64,000 nt of DNA, taken from contig NZ_CP163444.1 in the NCBI RefSeq assembly GCF_041053105.1, positions 806,001-870,000 on the forward strand. The letters are read 5' to 3'. The notes under the pieces are model-generated. The model saw only the letters and a program-made list of their open reading frames with translations. It did no database searches and had not been told where the DNA came from. Positions 26,328 through 35,964 of the stretch are shown piece by piece. Position numbers and translations under genes: made by a program. Positions within the stretch are counted from its first letter, which is position 1. Each line of letters begins with the position of its first letter. This DNA comes from Streptomyces sp. R44 (GTDB lineage Bacteria > Actinomycetota > Actinomycetes > Streptomycetales > Streptomycetaceae).

Positions 26328-27911
26328 CTACCGCCCCAGGGCCGCCATCGCCGCGTTGTGGCCCGGGATGCCGCTCACTCCGCCGCCGCGGACCGCGCCC
26401 GCTCCGCACAGGAGGACGTTGGCGTGCGAGGTCTCGACGCCCCAGCGGCCGGTGTTCTCGTCCCCGTACGGGAAGGAGAGGTCGCGGTGGAAGATGTGGC
26501 CGCCGGGGAGCCGGAGTTCGCGTTCGAGGTCGAGGGGGGTCTTCGCCTCGATGCAGGGGCGGCCCTCCGCGTCGAGGGCGAGGCAGTCGGCGATCGGCTC
26601 GTCCAGGTGGGCGTCCAGCTGGGCGAGGGTCGCCGCGAGGAGCTTCGCGCGCGTGCCCTCGTTGTCGGCGGCGAACAGCCGGGCGGGGGTGTGCAGGCCG
26701 AAGAGCGTGAGGGTCTGGTGGCCCGTCGCGGCCAGTTCCGGGCCCAGGATCGTCGGATCGGTCAGGGAGTGGCAGTAGATCTCGGACGGTGGGGCGGAGG
26801 GCAGCCGCCCGGCGGCGGCCTCGGCGTGGGCGGTGGCCAGCTGTCCGTACCCCTCGGCGATGTGGAAGGTGCCGGCGAAGGCCTCGCGCGGGTCGACGGA
26901 GCGGTCGCGGAGCCTCGGCAGCCGGGTCAGCAGCATGTTGACCTTGAGCTGGGCGCCCTCCGCGGCGGGCGGGGGCGTCTCGCCGAGCAGGGCGGCGAGC
27001 TCCTGCGGGGAGGCGTTGACGAGGACCTGCCCCGCCTCGACGGTGCCTTCGCCGTCGGCGGTCCGGTAGGTGATCGCCGCGTGCTGCCCGTCGGTCTCGA
27101 TCCGAAGGGCCTCGTGCCCGGTGGCGATGCGGGCTCCGGCCGCGCGGGCGGCCGCGGCGAGGGCGTCGGTGAGCGCGCCCATGCCGCCGACGGGCACGTC
27201 CCAGTCGCCGGTGCCGCCGCCGATGACGTGGTAGAGGAAGCAGCGGTTCTGGAGGAGCGTGGGATCGTGCGCGTCGGCGAACGTGCCGATGAGGGCGTCG
27301 GTGAGGACCACGCCCCGGACCAGGTCGTCGGCGAAGGTCTTCTCGACCGTGACGCCGAGGGGCTCCTCGAAGAGCATGCGCCAGGTCTCGGCGTCGTCCA
27401 CGCGGGCGCGCAGCTCGGCGCGGGTGGGCAGGGGCTCCGTCAGGGTGGGGAAGAGGCGGCGGGCGGCCTCGCCGGTGCGTCCGTAGAAGGCCTGCCAGGC
27501 CTCGTACGCCCGGTCGGAGCCCGTGAGCGCCGCGAACGAGGCCCGGGTACGCCCGGGTCCGCCGCCGACCAGGAGGCCGCCGTCGCCCTTCGGGGTGTAC
27601 GAGGAGATGGACCGTTTCCGCACGGCGAACCGCAGCCCGAGCTCCCGCACGATCTTCTCCGGGAGGAGCGAGACCAGGTACGAGTACCGGGAGAGCCGGG
27701 CGTCGACCCCGGCGAACGGCCGCGTCGACACGGCCGCCCCGCCGGTGGAGGCGAGGCGCTCCAGGACGAGGACGCTGCGTCCGGCACGGGCCAGATAGGC
27801 GGCGGCGACGAGCCCGTTGTGCCCGCCTCCGACGACGACGGCGTCGTACTGGGCGTCCCCTGGGGGGAGGGCGGTGGCCGGGGCCTCGGGGAGGGGATCA
27901 CGGGCGCTCAT
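26328..27911 (-). CDS. PYROXD2/phytoene-dehydrogenase-like FAD oxidoreductase
   Basis: A 527-residue flavoprotein. The N-terminal FAD motif is [22 protein letters not shown]. The C-terminal FAD-contact motif is [24 protein letters not shown], typical of the phytoene desaturase/PYROXD2 group. There is no carotenoid gene nearby, so it is probably not a desaturase of a crt cluster and the substrate is unknown. It is divergent from the VanX-like gene, 62 nt away, and follows tdh on the same strand after a 210-nt gap. Confidence 0.85.
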   Translation of the reverse strand: MSARDPLPEAPATALPPGDAQYDAVVVGGGHNGLVAAAYLARAGRSVLVLERLASTGGAAVSTRPFAGVDARLSRYSYLVSLLPEKIVRELGLRFAVRKRSISSYTPKGDGGLLVGGGPGRTRASFAALTGSDRAYEAWQAFYGRTGEAARRLFPTLTEPLPTRAELRARVDDAETWRMLFEEPLGVTVEKTFADDLVRGVVLTDALIGTFADAHDPTLLQNRCFLYHVIGGGTGDWDVPVGGMGALTDALAAAARAAGARIATGHEALRIETDGQHAAITYRTADGEGTVEAGQVLVNASPQELAALLGETPPPAAEGAQLKVNMLLTRLPRLRDRSVDPREAFAGTFHIAEGYGQLATAHAEAAAGRLPSAPPSEIYCHSLTDPTILGPELAATGHQTLTLFGLHTPARLFAADNEGTRAKLLAATLAQLDAHLDEPIADCLALDAEGRPCIEAKTPLDLERELRLPGGHIFHRDLSFPYGDENTGRWGVETSHANVLLCGAGAVRGGGVSGIPGHNAAMAALGR

Positions 27912-27973
27912 GGCTCATGCTCACACGCGCCCGCGTGCCGGGGGAAGACCGCCGCATGCGTCATGATCACCAC

Positions 27974-28636
27974 ATGAATGAGATCGTTCTGATGTCGGAT
28001 CCGAGGGTCGCCGCGATACCCGTGGCGGAGTGCGGCGAGGGCCTCGTCGACGTCCGCGGCGTCGGCTCCCTGCTCGTCGACACCCGCAAGCAGGACCCCG
28101 CGGACGCCTTCGCACACCTGCGGGAGGGCGTCGTCGAGCGCCTCCTCGCGGCGCAGGAGCAGCTGCCGGAAGGTCTGCGGCTGCTGTTCGTCGAGGGGTA
28201 CCGGCCGCCGTCGCTCCAGCGAGCGTACTTCGAGGAGTACGCCGACAGCCTCCGCGCACTGCACCCCGAGTGGCCCGAGGAGCGGATCCGTACGGCGACG
28301 AGCCGGTACGTGTCCCCGCCCGAGATCGCCCCGCACAGCGCCGGCGCGGCCGTCGACCTCACCCTGGCCGCGGCCGACGGGCGGGAACTGGACCTGGGGA
28401 CCCGGATGAACGCGGACCCCGAGGAGAGCGGCGGCGCCTGCTACACCCACGCCGAGAACATCGGCGAGGAGGCCCGCGCCCACCGGGAGCTGCTCGGCTC
28501 CGTGCTCACCGCGGCGGGCCTGGTGAACTACCCGACGGAGTGGTGGCACTGGTCCTTCGGCGACCGCTACTGGGCCCTGGCGACCGGCGCGGCGGCGGCC
28601 CCGTACGGCCCCAAGGAGCTCGCGCCGGCCCACTGA
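27974..28636 (+). CDS. VanX-like D-alanyl-D-alanine dipeptidase (peptidase M15D)
   Basis: A 220-residue zinc peptidase. The motif HSAGAAVD (H-x6-D) gives two zinc ligands, EWWH gives the catalytic Glu and the third ligand His, and the Arg in EGYRPPS matches the transition-state arginine of VanX. It hydrolyses D-Ala-D-Ala or related dipeptides in the cytoplasm. No vanH, vanA or vanRS genes are adjacent, so a housekeeping or recycling role is more likely than glycopeptide resistance. ATG at 27974 lacks a clear ribosome site; 27992 is an alternative. Confidence 0.87.
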   Translation: MNEIVLMSDPRVAAIPVAECGEGLVDVRGVGSLLVDTRKQDPADAFAHLREGVVERLLAAQEQLPEGLRLLFVEGYRPPSLQRAYFEEYADSLRALHPEWPEERIRTATSRYVSPPEIAPHSAGAAVDLTLAAADGRELDLGTRMNADPEESGGACYTHAENIGEEARAHRELLGSVLTAAGLVNYPTEWWHWSFGDRYWALATGAAAAPYGPKELAPAH

Positions 28637-28657
28637 GCGACATGCCTCCGCGGGCCG

Positions 28658-30895
28658 TCACGCCCCCGGCGCCGAGGCCGCCTTGATGAGGAGCTCGGCC
28701 GCTTCGGCGTGGCGGCCGAGGCGCTCCAGGCTCTGGGCCTCGTCGTCGAGGGCGGCGAGGGTGTCGGGGTGCGCGGGACCGAGCAGGCGCGTGCGGGCCG
28801 TGGCGATCGCGCGGTGGCACTCCAGCGCCTCCTCCCAGCGGTCGAGCCGGCCGAGGGCGACGGCCGTCTCCCACCGGCTGAGGAGCGTGTCCGGATGGTC
28901 GGCGCCGAGTACCCGCGCGCGATCGGCGTGCACGCCCTCGGACTCGGCGAGCGCCTCCGTCCAGCGGCCGAGCCGGCCGAGGTTGACGGCGAGGGCCTGT
29001 CGGGCGCGCAGCGTCTCGGGACCGTCGGGGCCCTGGGCGCGGGTCCGGGCGGCGACGAGGTCGCGGCAGACGGCGAGGGCGTCGGCGGCCTGGCCGAGCC
29101 GGCCGAGACAGACCCCGGTCTCGTAGCGGGCGGCGAGGGTGTCCGGATGGTCGGCGCCGAGGGCGGCGGCGCGCGCGTCGGCGACCGCCCGGTACTGGAC
29201 GAGCGCCTCCTGTCCGCGTCCGAGCCGGGTGAGGGTGAACGCGACCTCGTGGCGGGTCAGGAGGGTGTCGGGGTGGTCCTCGCCGAGCAGCCGGGCCCGG
29301 GACTCCGCGACCTCGTGCGCCGTGCGGTACGACTCCTCCAGGCGGCCGAGGCTGCCGAGGGTGAAGGCGAGGTTGTGGCGGCAGCGCAGGGTGTCGGGGT
29401 GGTCGGCGCCGACGGTGCGCTCGCGGGCGGCGAGGACCTCGGCGTACACCTCGTACGCCTCGGGGTGCCTGCCGAGGCGGCCCAGGGCGTAGGCCCGCTC
29501 CTGACGTGCCGCCAGGGTGTCGGGGTGGTCGTCGCCGAGCACGCGGGCGCGGGCCTCGGCGACCTCGCCGAAGACGTGCAGGGCGTCGGCGGGGCGGTCG
29601 AGGCGGGCGAGGGCGAAGCCGACCTCGTAGCGGCTGGTGAGGGTGTCGGGGTGGTCCTCGCCGAGGGTCCGCGCGCGGTCCCGGGCGACGGACCGGTGCA
29701 CGGACTCGGCCTCGTCCCAGCGGCCGAGGCGGCCGAGGCCCATCCCCGCCCGGAACCGGCCGGCGAGCACCGCGATGAGCTCCGCCGGAGGCGCGGCGGC
29801 GGGTGACGGGGGGCTGTCGGGGGCCGAGGTGGTCCACTCGGTGGTGAGGACGGCCGCGGCGGGATCGTGGGCGGCCGGGCGCGGCCCGGTGAGGGCCGCC
29901 GGGCGGTGCCCGCCGCTCATCCCCCGGACCCACGCGGGCGCGGGGGCGCTCTCACCTGCCGGGGGCTCGGGCGGGGGTACGGGCATGGGCACCGTGACCG
30001 GCAGCGCGGGCGTCTCGGCGGGCGGCGGGAACGCGGGCGCGCCGAAGCGGCCCGAGACGATGCGGCGGCGCAGGTCACCGGCGTCGGCCGGCCGCTCCTC
30101 GGGCACCTTCGCGAGCAGGTCGACGACGATCCGGTCGAAGTAGTCGGGCAGCTCGGCGCGGAGCGCGCGCGGCGGGCTCGGCACCGTGTCCCGGTGGCCG
30201 ATGAGGATGGCCCAGGAGTCGCCGAGGTCGAAGGGCGGGGCGCCGGTGGCCAGCTCGTACAGCACGCACCCCAGCGAGTAGAGGTCGCTGCGGTGGTCGA
30301 TCTCCCCGCCGCCGCCGATCTGCTCGGGGGACATGTAGTGCGGCGTCCCCATCGCGATGCCGGTCCCGGTGAGCTTGGAGGTGAAGCCCATGTCGGTGCC
30401 GAGTCGCGCTATCCCGAAGTCGCAGATCTTCACCGTGCCGTCCCGCAGCCGCATGATGTTCGCGGGCTTGAGGTCGCGGTGGACGATCCCCTGCCGGTGG
30501 GTGTACGCGAGGGCGTCGGCGACCTGGTCGGCGATCTCGACGACGTCCTCGACGGGCAGCGGCTGCTGGTCGTTGGAGACGAGCAGCTGACTGAGGTTGC
30601 GCCCCTCCAGGAGCTCCATGACGAGGAACAGCACGCCCTCGTACTCGCCGAAGTCGTGCACGACGGTGATGCCGCGGTGCTGGAGCGCCGCCGCCACCCG
30701 GGCCTCGCGGCGGAAGCGCTCGCGCACCACGGTGAGGACCTGCGGGTCCTGCTGCGGTCCGAGCGGTTTGAGGCACTTCACGGCGACACCGCGCCCGAGC
30801 GCCTCGTCGGTGGCGCGCCACACCTCGCCCATGCCCCCGCGACCGATGACCTCGTGCAGGCGGTACCGGCCCTGGATCAGTCTGGAGTCCCCCAT
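28658..30895 (-). CDS. Ser/Thr protein kinase with C-terminal tetratricopeptide repeats
   Basis: A 745-residue protein. The Hanks-type kinase domain (about 9-275) is intact: GRGGMGEVW glycine loop, AVKCLK lysine, HRDLKPANI catalytic loop, DFGIA and MSPEQ. A Pro/Ala-rich linker (290-390) has no transmembrane segment. The C-terminal half has about nine TPR units of 42 residues joined by eight near-identical linkers of the type GEDHPDTL. The whole protein is therefore cytoplasmic, with the TPR array likely docking substrates. Its 5' end overlaps the MpaB-family gene by 19 nt, so the two are co-transcribed. Confidence 0.92.
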   Translation of the reverse strand: MGDSRLIQGRYRLHEVIGRGGMGEVWRATDEALGRGVAVKCLKPLGPQQDPQVLTVVRERFRREARVAAALQHRGITVVHDFGEYEGVLFLVMELLEGRNLSQLLVSNDQQPLPVEDVVEIADQVADALAYTHRQGIVHRDLKPANIMRLRDGTVKICDFGIARLGTDMGFTSKLTGTGIAMGTPHYMSPEQIGGGGEIDHRSDLYSLGCVLYELATGAPPFDLGDSWAILIGHRDTVPSPPRALRAELPDYFDRIVVDLLAKVPEERPADAGDLRRRIVSGRFGAPAFPPPAETPALPVTVPMPVPPPEPPAGESAPAPAWVRGMSGGHRPAALTGPRPAAHDPAAAVLTTEWTTSAPDSPPSPAAAPPAELIAVLAGRFRAGMGLGRLGRWDEAESVHRSVARDRARTLGEDHPDTLTSRYEVGFALARLDRPADALHVFGEVAEARARVLGDDHPDTLAARQERAYALGRLGRHPEAYEVYAEVLAARERTVGADHPDTLRCRHNLAFTLGSLGRLEESYRTAHEVAESRARLLGEDHPDTLLTRHEVAFTLTRLGRGQEALVQYRAVADARAAALGADHPDTLAARYETGVCLGRLGQAADALAVCRDLVAARTRAQGPDGPETLRARQALAVNLGRLGRWTEALAESEGVHADRARVLGADHPDTLLSRWETAVALGRLDRWEEALECHRAIATARTRLLGPAHPDTLAALDDEAQSLERLGRHAEAAELLIKAASAPGA

Positions 30896-31791
30896 CGTGT
30901 GCTGCCGCCCCCGTCGATTCCGTACTGCCTCCTCGGCTCCTCCAGTATGGCCGCCGGGTCGGACAGTGAATACGGGGCGGGGTACGCGTACGGGTCGGGG
31001 CGGGTCTCCGGGCCGAGCCGGTCCATGGCGCGCAGGATGTGCCGGGGCGGCAGCCGCCAGCGCAGGCGTGCGGGGACGCAGCGCAGGAGGTTGGCCGTCG
31101 CGACGAGCCGGCGGGTGACGGTCTCCGGAGGCGGGGCGGGGCGGCCGTAGAGGGCATGGGCGTACGGGGGCAGGGTGTCGTAGGCGAGTGCGCTGACGCG
31201 CCGCCAGATCACCTCGCGCGCCGGGACGAGGACGGGTTTCACGGGCGGGCGGCGCAGGAAGTCCGCGACGGCCCGGGCGTCCGGTCCGGCGGCGAGGCCG
31301 GGGCGCACCGCGTCGAAGTAGGCGGCGAGCTCGGCCGTGGACGCCGGGACGGTGTCCGGGTCGAGGCCGACGAGCCGGGCGGAGGTGCGGTGCTCGTCGA
31401 CGTACCGGTCGGCCTGGGCGTCGGTGAGCGGGATCCCGGAGCGGCGCGCGACCGAGAGGTACGAGTCGGTCTCGGCGCAGTGGACCCAGAGCAGCAGTTC
31501 CGGGTCGTCCACGGCGAGCAGCCGGTGGATGCGCCGGACGCGGGCGCCGGCCGCCTCGGCGGCCTCGCCGGTCCCGTAGCTGAGGGTCCCGACGAAGTTC
31601 GCGGTCCGCATCAGCCGGCCCCAGGGGTCCTCCCGGAAGCTGCTGTTGATCATGACGCCGCGGACGGCGACGGGGTGCAGCGCCTGCAGCCAGAGGGCAC
31701 GGACTCCGGCGATCCACATCACCGGATCGCTGTGCACCTGCCAGGTGACGGAGCGGGGACCGAAGAGCCCGGGGTCGGCGTCCTGCCTCAT
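30877..31791 (-). CDS. MpaB-family (DUF2236) oxygenase/oxidoreductase
   Basis: A 304-residue protein of the DUF2236 family, which includes fungal MpaB and the haem-dependent latex-clearing protein. Typical segments are VTWQVHSDPVMWIAGVRAL, LQALHPVAVRGV, NFVGTLSYGTGE and LLWVHCAETDSYL, where the His residues are haem-ligand candidates. It has no signal peptide. It overlaps the downstream kinase/TPR gene, hinting at co-regulation. The substrate is unknown. Confidence 0.87.
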   Translation of the reverse strand: MRQDADPGLFGPRSVTWQVHSDPVMWIAGVRALWLQALHPVAVRGVMINSSFREDPWGRLMRTANFVGTLSYGTGEAAEAAGARVRRIHRLLAVDDPELLLWVHCAETDSYLSVARRSGIPLTDAQADRYVDEHRTSARLVGLDPDTVPASTAELAAYFDAVRPGLAAGPDARAVADFLRRPPVKPVLVPAREVIWRRVSALAYDTLPPYAHALYGRPAPPPETVTRRLVATANLLRCVPARLRWRLPPRHILRAMDRLGPETRPDPYAYPAPYSLSDPAAILEEPRRQYGIDGGGSTRWGTPD

Positions 31792-31856
31792 GGCGCTCAG
31801 GCTACGCCGGAACCGTCCCCTCGGAACCGGTCGGGAGGCGTCGTCTTCGGCGCCGG

Positions 31857-32195
31857 CTCCCCGCCCGCGGCGCGCTCGGCCTCGCCGCCGAGGCCGCGGT
31901 CGACGAGGGCCACGCCGACGCCGTCACCGGCTTCCGTACGGAGGCGTCGAGCGCACGGACGCGGACGCGGGCGCGGACACCGGCGCGGACACCGGCGCAG
32001 GCGCAGCAGCGGAGGTGGACGCGGCCAAGGACGCGGGCGCCGGCGATCGCCGGCGACCACGAGTCCGCCGAGCGCGTCGAGCTCGTGCTCCCCGAGACCG
32101 GGGTCTGCGGCGGCGCCGGCCTCTTCGACCGGCCGCCGTCCCCGTGCGGGGCGGCGCCCGGCCGCGCATGCTCGAAGCATGTCCTGCAAGCGTGA
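31857..32195 (+). pseudogene. Internally deleted remnant of an ArsO-like FAD/NAD(P)-binding monooxygenase
   Basis: One frame reads LPARGALGLAAEAAVDEGHADAVTGFRTEAS, then about 27 residues of low-complexity Arg/Thr/Pro, then AGDHESAERVELVLPETGVCGGAGLF to a TGA. From memory, both outer segments match the middle and the extreme C-terminus of the flavin monooxygenases found with arsenic-resistance genes, proteins of about 450 residues. The N-terminal half and roughly 120 internal residues are missing and there is no start codon with a ribosome site. It fills most of the 446-bp gap before the channel gene. The identification needs a database comparison. Confidence 0.6.
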
Positions 32196-32237
32196 CGACC
32201 GGTCCGCACGGACGGGCGCGGGACGGGCGGTGCCGGG

Positions 32238-33146
32238 ATGACGTGGCCGCTCGTCCTCGCCGGAGCGGCCCTGATCCTGTTCATCCTGCGGGACGTCTTC
32301 CACACCATCTGGCACCCCACCCGGCACGGCGGGCTGAGCAGGCTGGTGATGCGTCGCGTGTGGCGCCTCTCGGCCCATCGAGGGGCGCGGTGGCGGCCCG
32401 TCGGTCTGGCGGGGCCGGTGGGCATGATGACGGTCGTCACCATCTGGGCGTTCGTCATCGCCGTCGGCTGGGGGCTCATCTACTGGCCGCACATGCCGGA
32501 CGACTTCTCGTACTCCACCGGGCTCACCCCCTCCGAGCACGCGGGCCCCGTCGACGCGCTGTACGTCTCGCTCGTCACCCTGGCCACCCTCGGTCTAGGC
32601 GACATCGCGCCGGCCTCGGGGTGGCTGCGCATGCTCGCGCCGATCGAGGCCCTGGTGGGCTTCGCCCTGCTCTCGGCGACCGTCGCCTGGGTCCTCGGCG
32701 TCTACCCGGCCCTCGCCCGCCGCCGGGCGCTCGCCCTGCGCCTGTCCCATCTGAGCCGCAGCGACGGCACGACCGAGGCCCTCGACTCCGCCGGGGGTGC
32801 CGCGATCCTGGACGGGGTCGCCTCGGCGCTCTCGACCGTCACCGTCGACTTCCTGCAGTACGCCGAGTCGTACTACTTCTACGACGGGGACGAGAACATC
32901 TCCCTGGCCGGACGGCTCGAATTCGCCGTCGTCCTGGCGGACCGGGCGGAGCGCGCCCGCCATCCGGACGTCCGGCTCTCGGCCTCGGTCCTGCGCACCG
33001 CACTGGAGGACCTGGCCACCGTCCTCGACGAGCGCTTCCTGCGGAAGGGAGGGACTCCGCGGCAGGTGTTCAGGGTGTATGCGGCGGACCACGGACGTCC
33101 CTGGAACGGCGCGGGTGGCGACGAGGACGATATCCCCTCGACATGA
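32238..33146 (+). CDS. Two-TM potassium-channel-like protein
   Basis: A 302-residue membrane protein. There is an N-terminal hydrophobic segment (LVLAGAALILFILRDVF) and a second one near residue 65-85, then a pore helix and selectivity filter SLVTLATLGLGDIAP, followed by an inner helix (IEALVGFALLSATVAWVLGVYP). TLGLGD resembles the K+ filter TxGxGD. The remaining 140 residues are cytoplasmic and helical with no RCK domain. It probably forms a tetrameric cation channel in the cytoplasmic membrane. The double-YCII gene follows after 27 nt. Confidence 0.82.
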   Translation: MTWPLVLAGAALILFILRDVFHTIWHPTRHGGLSRLVMRRVWRLSAHRGARWRPVGLAGPVGMMTVVTIWAFVIAVGWGLIYWPHMPDDFSYSTGLTPSEHAGPVDALYVSLVTLATLGLGDIAPASGWLRMLAPIEALVGFALLSATVAWVLGVYPALARRRALALRLSHLSRSDGTTEALDSAGGAAILDGVASALSTVTVDFLQYAESYYFYDGDENISLAGRLEFAVVLADRAERARHPDVRLSASVLRTALEDLATVLDERFLRKGGTPRQVFRVYAADHGRPWNGAGGDEDDIPST

Positions 33147-33173
33147 TCACTCCGGCGGCACATCCTGAGCCCC

Positions 33174-33743
33174 ATGGAATTCCTCTGTTACCACCGTGAC
33201 CGGTCCGGGTCCATGCCCCTGCGGCAGGCCCTCCTGGAGGCGCACTGGGCGTACATGGACGGCTTCGCGAAGCAGCTGATCGCGCGCGGGCCGACCTTCG
33301 ACGCGGCGGGCGAGACGTGCACCGGGAGCGTGCACATCGTGGACCTGCCCGATGCCGCCGCGGCCCGGGCGTTCGCCTTCGACGAGCCCAACTACCAGGC
33401 CGGGGTGTACCGGGACGTCCTGCTGCGGCGGTGGCGCAACACGCTGGGCCGGACGATGTGGGAGTTCCCCGGCGGCCGCGAGGGCGGCAACCGGTACCTG
33501 GTCCTGGGCCTCGGGGAGGGCGAGCCCGTCGACCTCACCCCGCCGGCCGGCCCCGCGGACGGGGACGACCTGATCGCCTACGGCCCCCTGCTGTCGGACG
33601 ACGGCACCACCTGGGTGGGCACGGCGGCCCTGGTGCGCGCCCCGGACGCGGCGACGGCGGCGGCCGTCCTGCGGACCCCCGGCCGGTACGCCGACATCGA
33701 GGTCCACGACTGGTCCTTCGGCGGCCGCCCGCCGACGAGCTGA
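33174..33743 (+). CDS. Protein with two YCII-type domains
   Basis: A 189-residue protein. The first half ([45 protein letters not shown]) is a clear YCII-related ferredoxin-like domain. The second half repeats the same plan ([40 protein letters not shown]) and ends [17 protein letters not shown] proteins are small dimeric putative enzymes with His-Asp sites; function is unknown. The internal duplication would give a built-in dimer. Confidence 0.83.
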   Translation: MEFLCYHRDRSGSMPLRQALLEAHWAYMDGFAKQLIARGPTFDAAGETCTGSVHIVDLPDAAAARAFAFDEPNYQAGVYRDVLLRRWRNTLGRTMWEFPGGREGGNRYLVLGLGEGEPVDLTPPAGPADGDDLIAYGPLLSDDGTTWVGTAALVRAPDAATAAAVLRTPGRYADIEVHDWSFGGRPPTS

Positions 33744-33779
33744 CCAGCGCCGACCCGGTCCCGTCCAGCACGTGAGACC

Positions 33780-33795
33780 GGCCGTGGAGACGGCC
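33780..33795 (+). terminator. Short hairpin after the YCII gene
   Basis: GGCCGT-GGAG-ACGGCC is a perfect 6-bp stem with a tetraloop, 37 nt beyond the YCII stop and 88 nt before ppnP. A weak terminator is likely. Confidence 0.4.
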
Positions 33796-33882
33796 CGCAC
33801 CGCGGCTAAGGTGCCCCTGCCCGTGGCCGGTGCACGAGGTCCGGGCCACCCCTTCCGCTCGATCTCCACGAGGACGACGCCC

Positions 33883-34164
33883 ATGTTTACGGTCAACGAG
33901 TACTTCGACGGCGCGGTCAAGTCGATCGCGTTCACCCAGGAGCAAGGCCCGGCGACCATCGGCGTCATGGCTCCGGGTGAGTACGAGTTCGGCACGGCCG
34001 CTCCGGAGGTCATGCACGTGGTCAGCGGCGCCCTGACGGTCCTGCTGCCGGGCGCCGCCGAGTGGGCGACCTTCGCCGCCGGGGAACAGTTCGAGGTCCC
34101 CGGGGAGAGCAGGTTCCAGCTCAAGGTGGCGGTGGACACCGCCTACCTGTGCGAGTACCGCTGA
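33883..34164 (+). CDS. ppnP: Pyrimidine/purine nucleoside phosphorylase (PpnP/DUF1255 family)
   Basis: A 93-residue small cupin-like protein of the usual length. The sequence starts [16 protein letters not shown] and contains [20 protein letters not shown] and CEYR at the end, matching the UPF0345 family. The E. coli member phosphorolyses many nucleosides to base plus ribose-1-phosphate. ATG at 33883 follows GAGGA; longer in-frame starts lack homology. Confidence 0.9.
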   Translation: MFTVNEYFDGAVKSIAFTQEQGPATIGVMAPGEYEFGTAAPEVMHVVSGALTVLLPGAAEWATFAAGEQFEVPGESRFQLKVAVDTAYLCEYR

Positions 34165-34325
34165 CCGTCCGGGGACCCTGACCACCGAACGCAGCCGTCC
34201 TGCCACTAGATTCGACCATGACGGCTGAACGGGAGTCCCGGAGAAGGCCCGGCGGAACGGCCGGAACCACGAGGGAAGGGCCCGCCACCGCCGTACCCAT
34301 CGATCGGCGGAGGAGCGAACCTGCC

Positions 34326-35801
34326 ATGCGCACTACTACGCACACCGAGATAGTCGTCGTCGGAGGCGGGCCGGTCGGCATGCTGATCGCCGCCGAGCTG
34401 GGGGCGTACGGGATCGACGTCGTGGTGCTGGAGGAGAAGCGGGCGACGCCCGATCAGCCCAAGGCCGGGACCGTCCACGCCAGGGCCGTGCAGGCGCTGG
34501 CCCGGCGGGGCTACCTCGGGCTGCCGCGGTTCTCGGACGCTCCGGTGACCGAGCAGTTCCACTTCGCCGGAATGCCCGGGCTGACGATCACGGTTCCCGC
34601 GGCCGAGCCGGAGCCCGTCCTCAAGCGCGCACAGGCCGATCTGGAGCGGGAGTTCGAGGAACGGGCCCGGGATCGCGGGGTGACCGTGCTCCGCGACCAC
34701 CGGGTGACCGCGCTGCGCCAGGGGCCCGACGGGGTCGAAGTGGTGGCCGAAGGGCCCGGGGGCGAGCACACGTACAACGCCGGCTTCCTGGTCGGGGCCG
34801 ACGGCGCGCGCAGCACCGTGCGCCGGGAGGCCGGCTTCACCGAGGACACCCACCCCGCGACGGTCTCGGCGATGATGGGCCTGGTCCGGCTGATCGAGCC
34901 CGACAAGGCGCCGCGGGGCTGGTGCCGTACCGAGCGGGGCTGGGTCGTCGCGAAGCCCGTTCCCGACGGGCACTCGCTCGTACGCACGCTCGACTGCGAC
35001 GGGCCCCATCCTCACCGGCGCACACAGGCGACCGTGCAGGAACTGCAGGCCGAGGTGTCCCGGATCGCCGGATACGACATCCCGATGGAGGATGCGCTCT
35101 CCGTGACGCGGTTCAGCGACTTCACCCGGCTGGTGCGCCACTACCGCAAGGACCGCGTGTTCCTGGCGGGGGACGCCGCGCACGTGCACTTCCCGATCGG
35201 GGGGCAGGGGTTGAGCACCGGACTGGTCGACGCGCTCAACCTGGCCTGGAAGCTGGCCCACGCCGTGCGCGGAACGGCGGGCGAGGGGCTGCTCGACACG
35301 TACGACGACGAGCGCAGACCCGCCGCGCAGCGGGTCATCGACAACACCCGCGTCCAGCTGACCCTGATGCGTCCCGCCCCCGAATTCGACCCGCTCCGCG
35401 CGATGGTCTCCGAGCTGCTGACGCTGGAGCAGACCCAACGGCACATGGGCGACTTGATCAGCGCGCAGGAGACGGTGTACCCGGCTCGCTCGGGCTTCGC
35501 CTCCCGGTGGGAGGGGCGGTTCCTGGAGAACGTCACGGTGACGGACGGCGCGGAGCCGCAGGACGTCACGGGGCTGCTGTCCGGCAGCCGGCCCCTGCTT
35601 CTCCTGTCCGGCGAGCAGGCTGCGGCGTACGGCGAGTCGGCCCGGGGCTGGGCCCATGTCCTGAACACCGTCACCGCCTCACCGGATGCCGCCCTCCCGT
35701 GCGACGCGGTGCTGGTGCGTCCTGACGGCCATATCGCCTGGGCACCGGACGCGGGTGACCTCACCGACGCGCTGCGCCGGTGGTTCGGCGAGCCCCGGTA
35801 G
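34326..35801 (+). CDS. FAD-dependent aromatic-type monooxygenase (group A, PHBH fold)
   Basis: A 491-residue flavoprotein hydroxylase. Motifs are VVVGGGPVGMLIAAEL (FAD ADP site), FLVGADGARSTVRREAG (DG motif) and DRVFLAGDAAHVHFPIGGQGLSTGLVDALNLAWKL (GD motif). The C-terminal 110 residues are the thioredoxin-like domain of polyketide hydroxylases such as PgaE and RdmE. ATG at 34326 follows GGAGGAG. It lies 163 nt upstream of the AfsA homologue on the same strand, so a role in tailoring an autoregulator or polyketide is possible but unproven. Confidence 0.9.
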   Translation: MRTTTHTEIVVVGGGPVGMLIAAELGAYGIDVVVLEEKRATPDQPKAGTVHARAVQALARRGYLGLPRFSDAPVTEQFHFAGMPGLTITVPAAEPEPVLKRAQADLEREFEERARDRGVTVLRDHRVTALRQGPDGVEVVAEGPGGEHTYNAGFLVGADGARSTVRREAGFTEDTHPATVSAMMGLVRLIEPDKAPRGWCRTERGWVVAKPVPDGHSLVRTLDCDGPHPHRRTQATVQELQAEVSRIAGYDIPMEDALSVTRFSDFTRLVRHYRKDRVFLAGDAAHVHFPIGGQGLSTGLVDALNLAWKLAHAVRGTAGEGLLDTYDDERRPAAQRVIDNTRVQLTLMRPAPEFDPLRAMVSELLTLEQTQRHMGDLISAQETVYPARSGFASRWEGRFLENVTVTDGAEPQDVTGLLSGSRPLLLLSGEQAAAYGESARGWAHVLNTVTASPDAALPCDAVLVRPDGHIAWAPDAGDLTDALRRWFGEPR

Positions 35802-35964
35802 GCGCCGGCGGGCGGCAACCCGTCTGCGGATCGAGCCCCGGTCGCCCGTGACGTGGATCTCCTCGTCGAGCAACGACATGATCGACACAGGAGATCACCG
35901 TCTGGTTGGATCTTGTTCCGGGCGCGGTTCGCCTGTCGCCGCGCCGGAAACCACGGGGGATTTC

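Noticed and set aside
27974..28636. Part of a vancomycin-resistance cluster
   Set aside because: Only the VanX-like dipeptidase is present. Ligase, dehydrogenase and sensor genes are absent from the neighbourhood.
28658..31717. A single 1019-codon protein joining the kinase to upstream sequence
   Set aside because: The part upstream of 30895 is a frame-shifted shadow of the MpaB-family gene. Kinase homology begins at the ATG at 30895.
31797..32540. Minus-strand open frame of about 247 codons between the MpaB and channel genes
   Set aside because: It is antisense to the channel gene's 5' half and the ArsO-like relic, with Arg/Pro/Gly-biased composition.
35897..35907. ACCG-TCT-GGTT as an autoregulatory (ARE) site before the AfsA homologue
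   Set aside because: The symmetry is short and differs from ARE sites I can recall. It is kept only as a hint in the AfsA finding.
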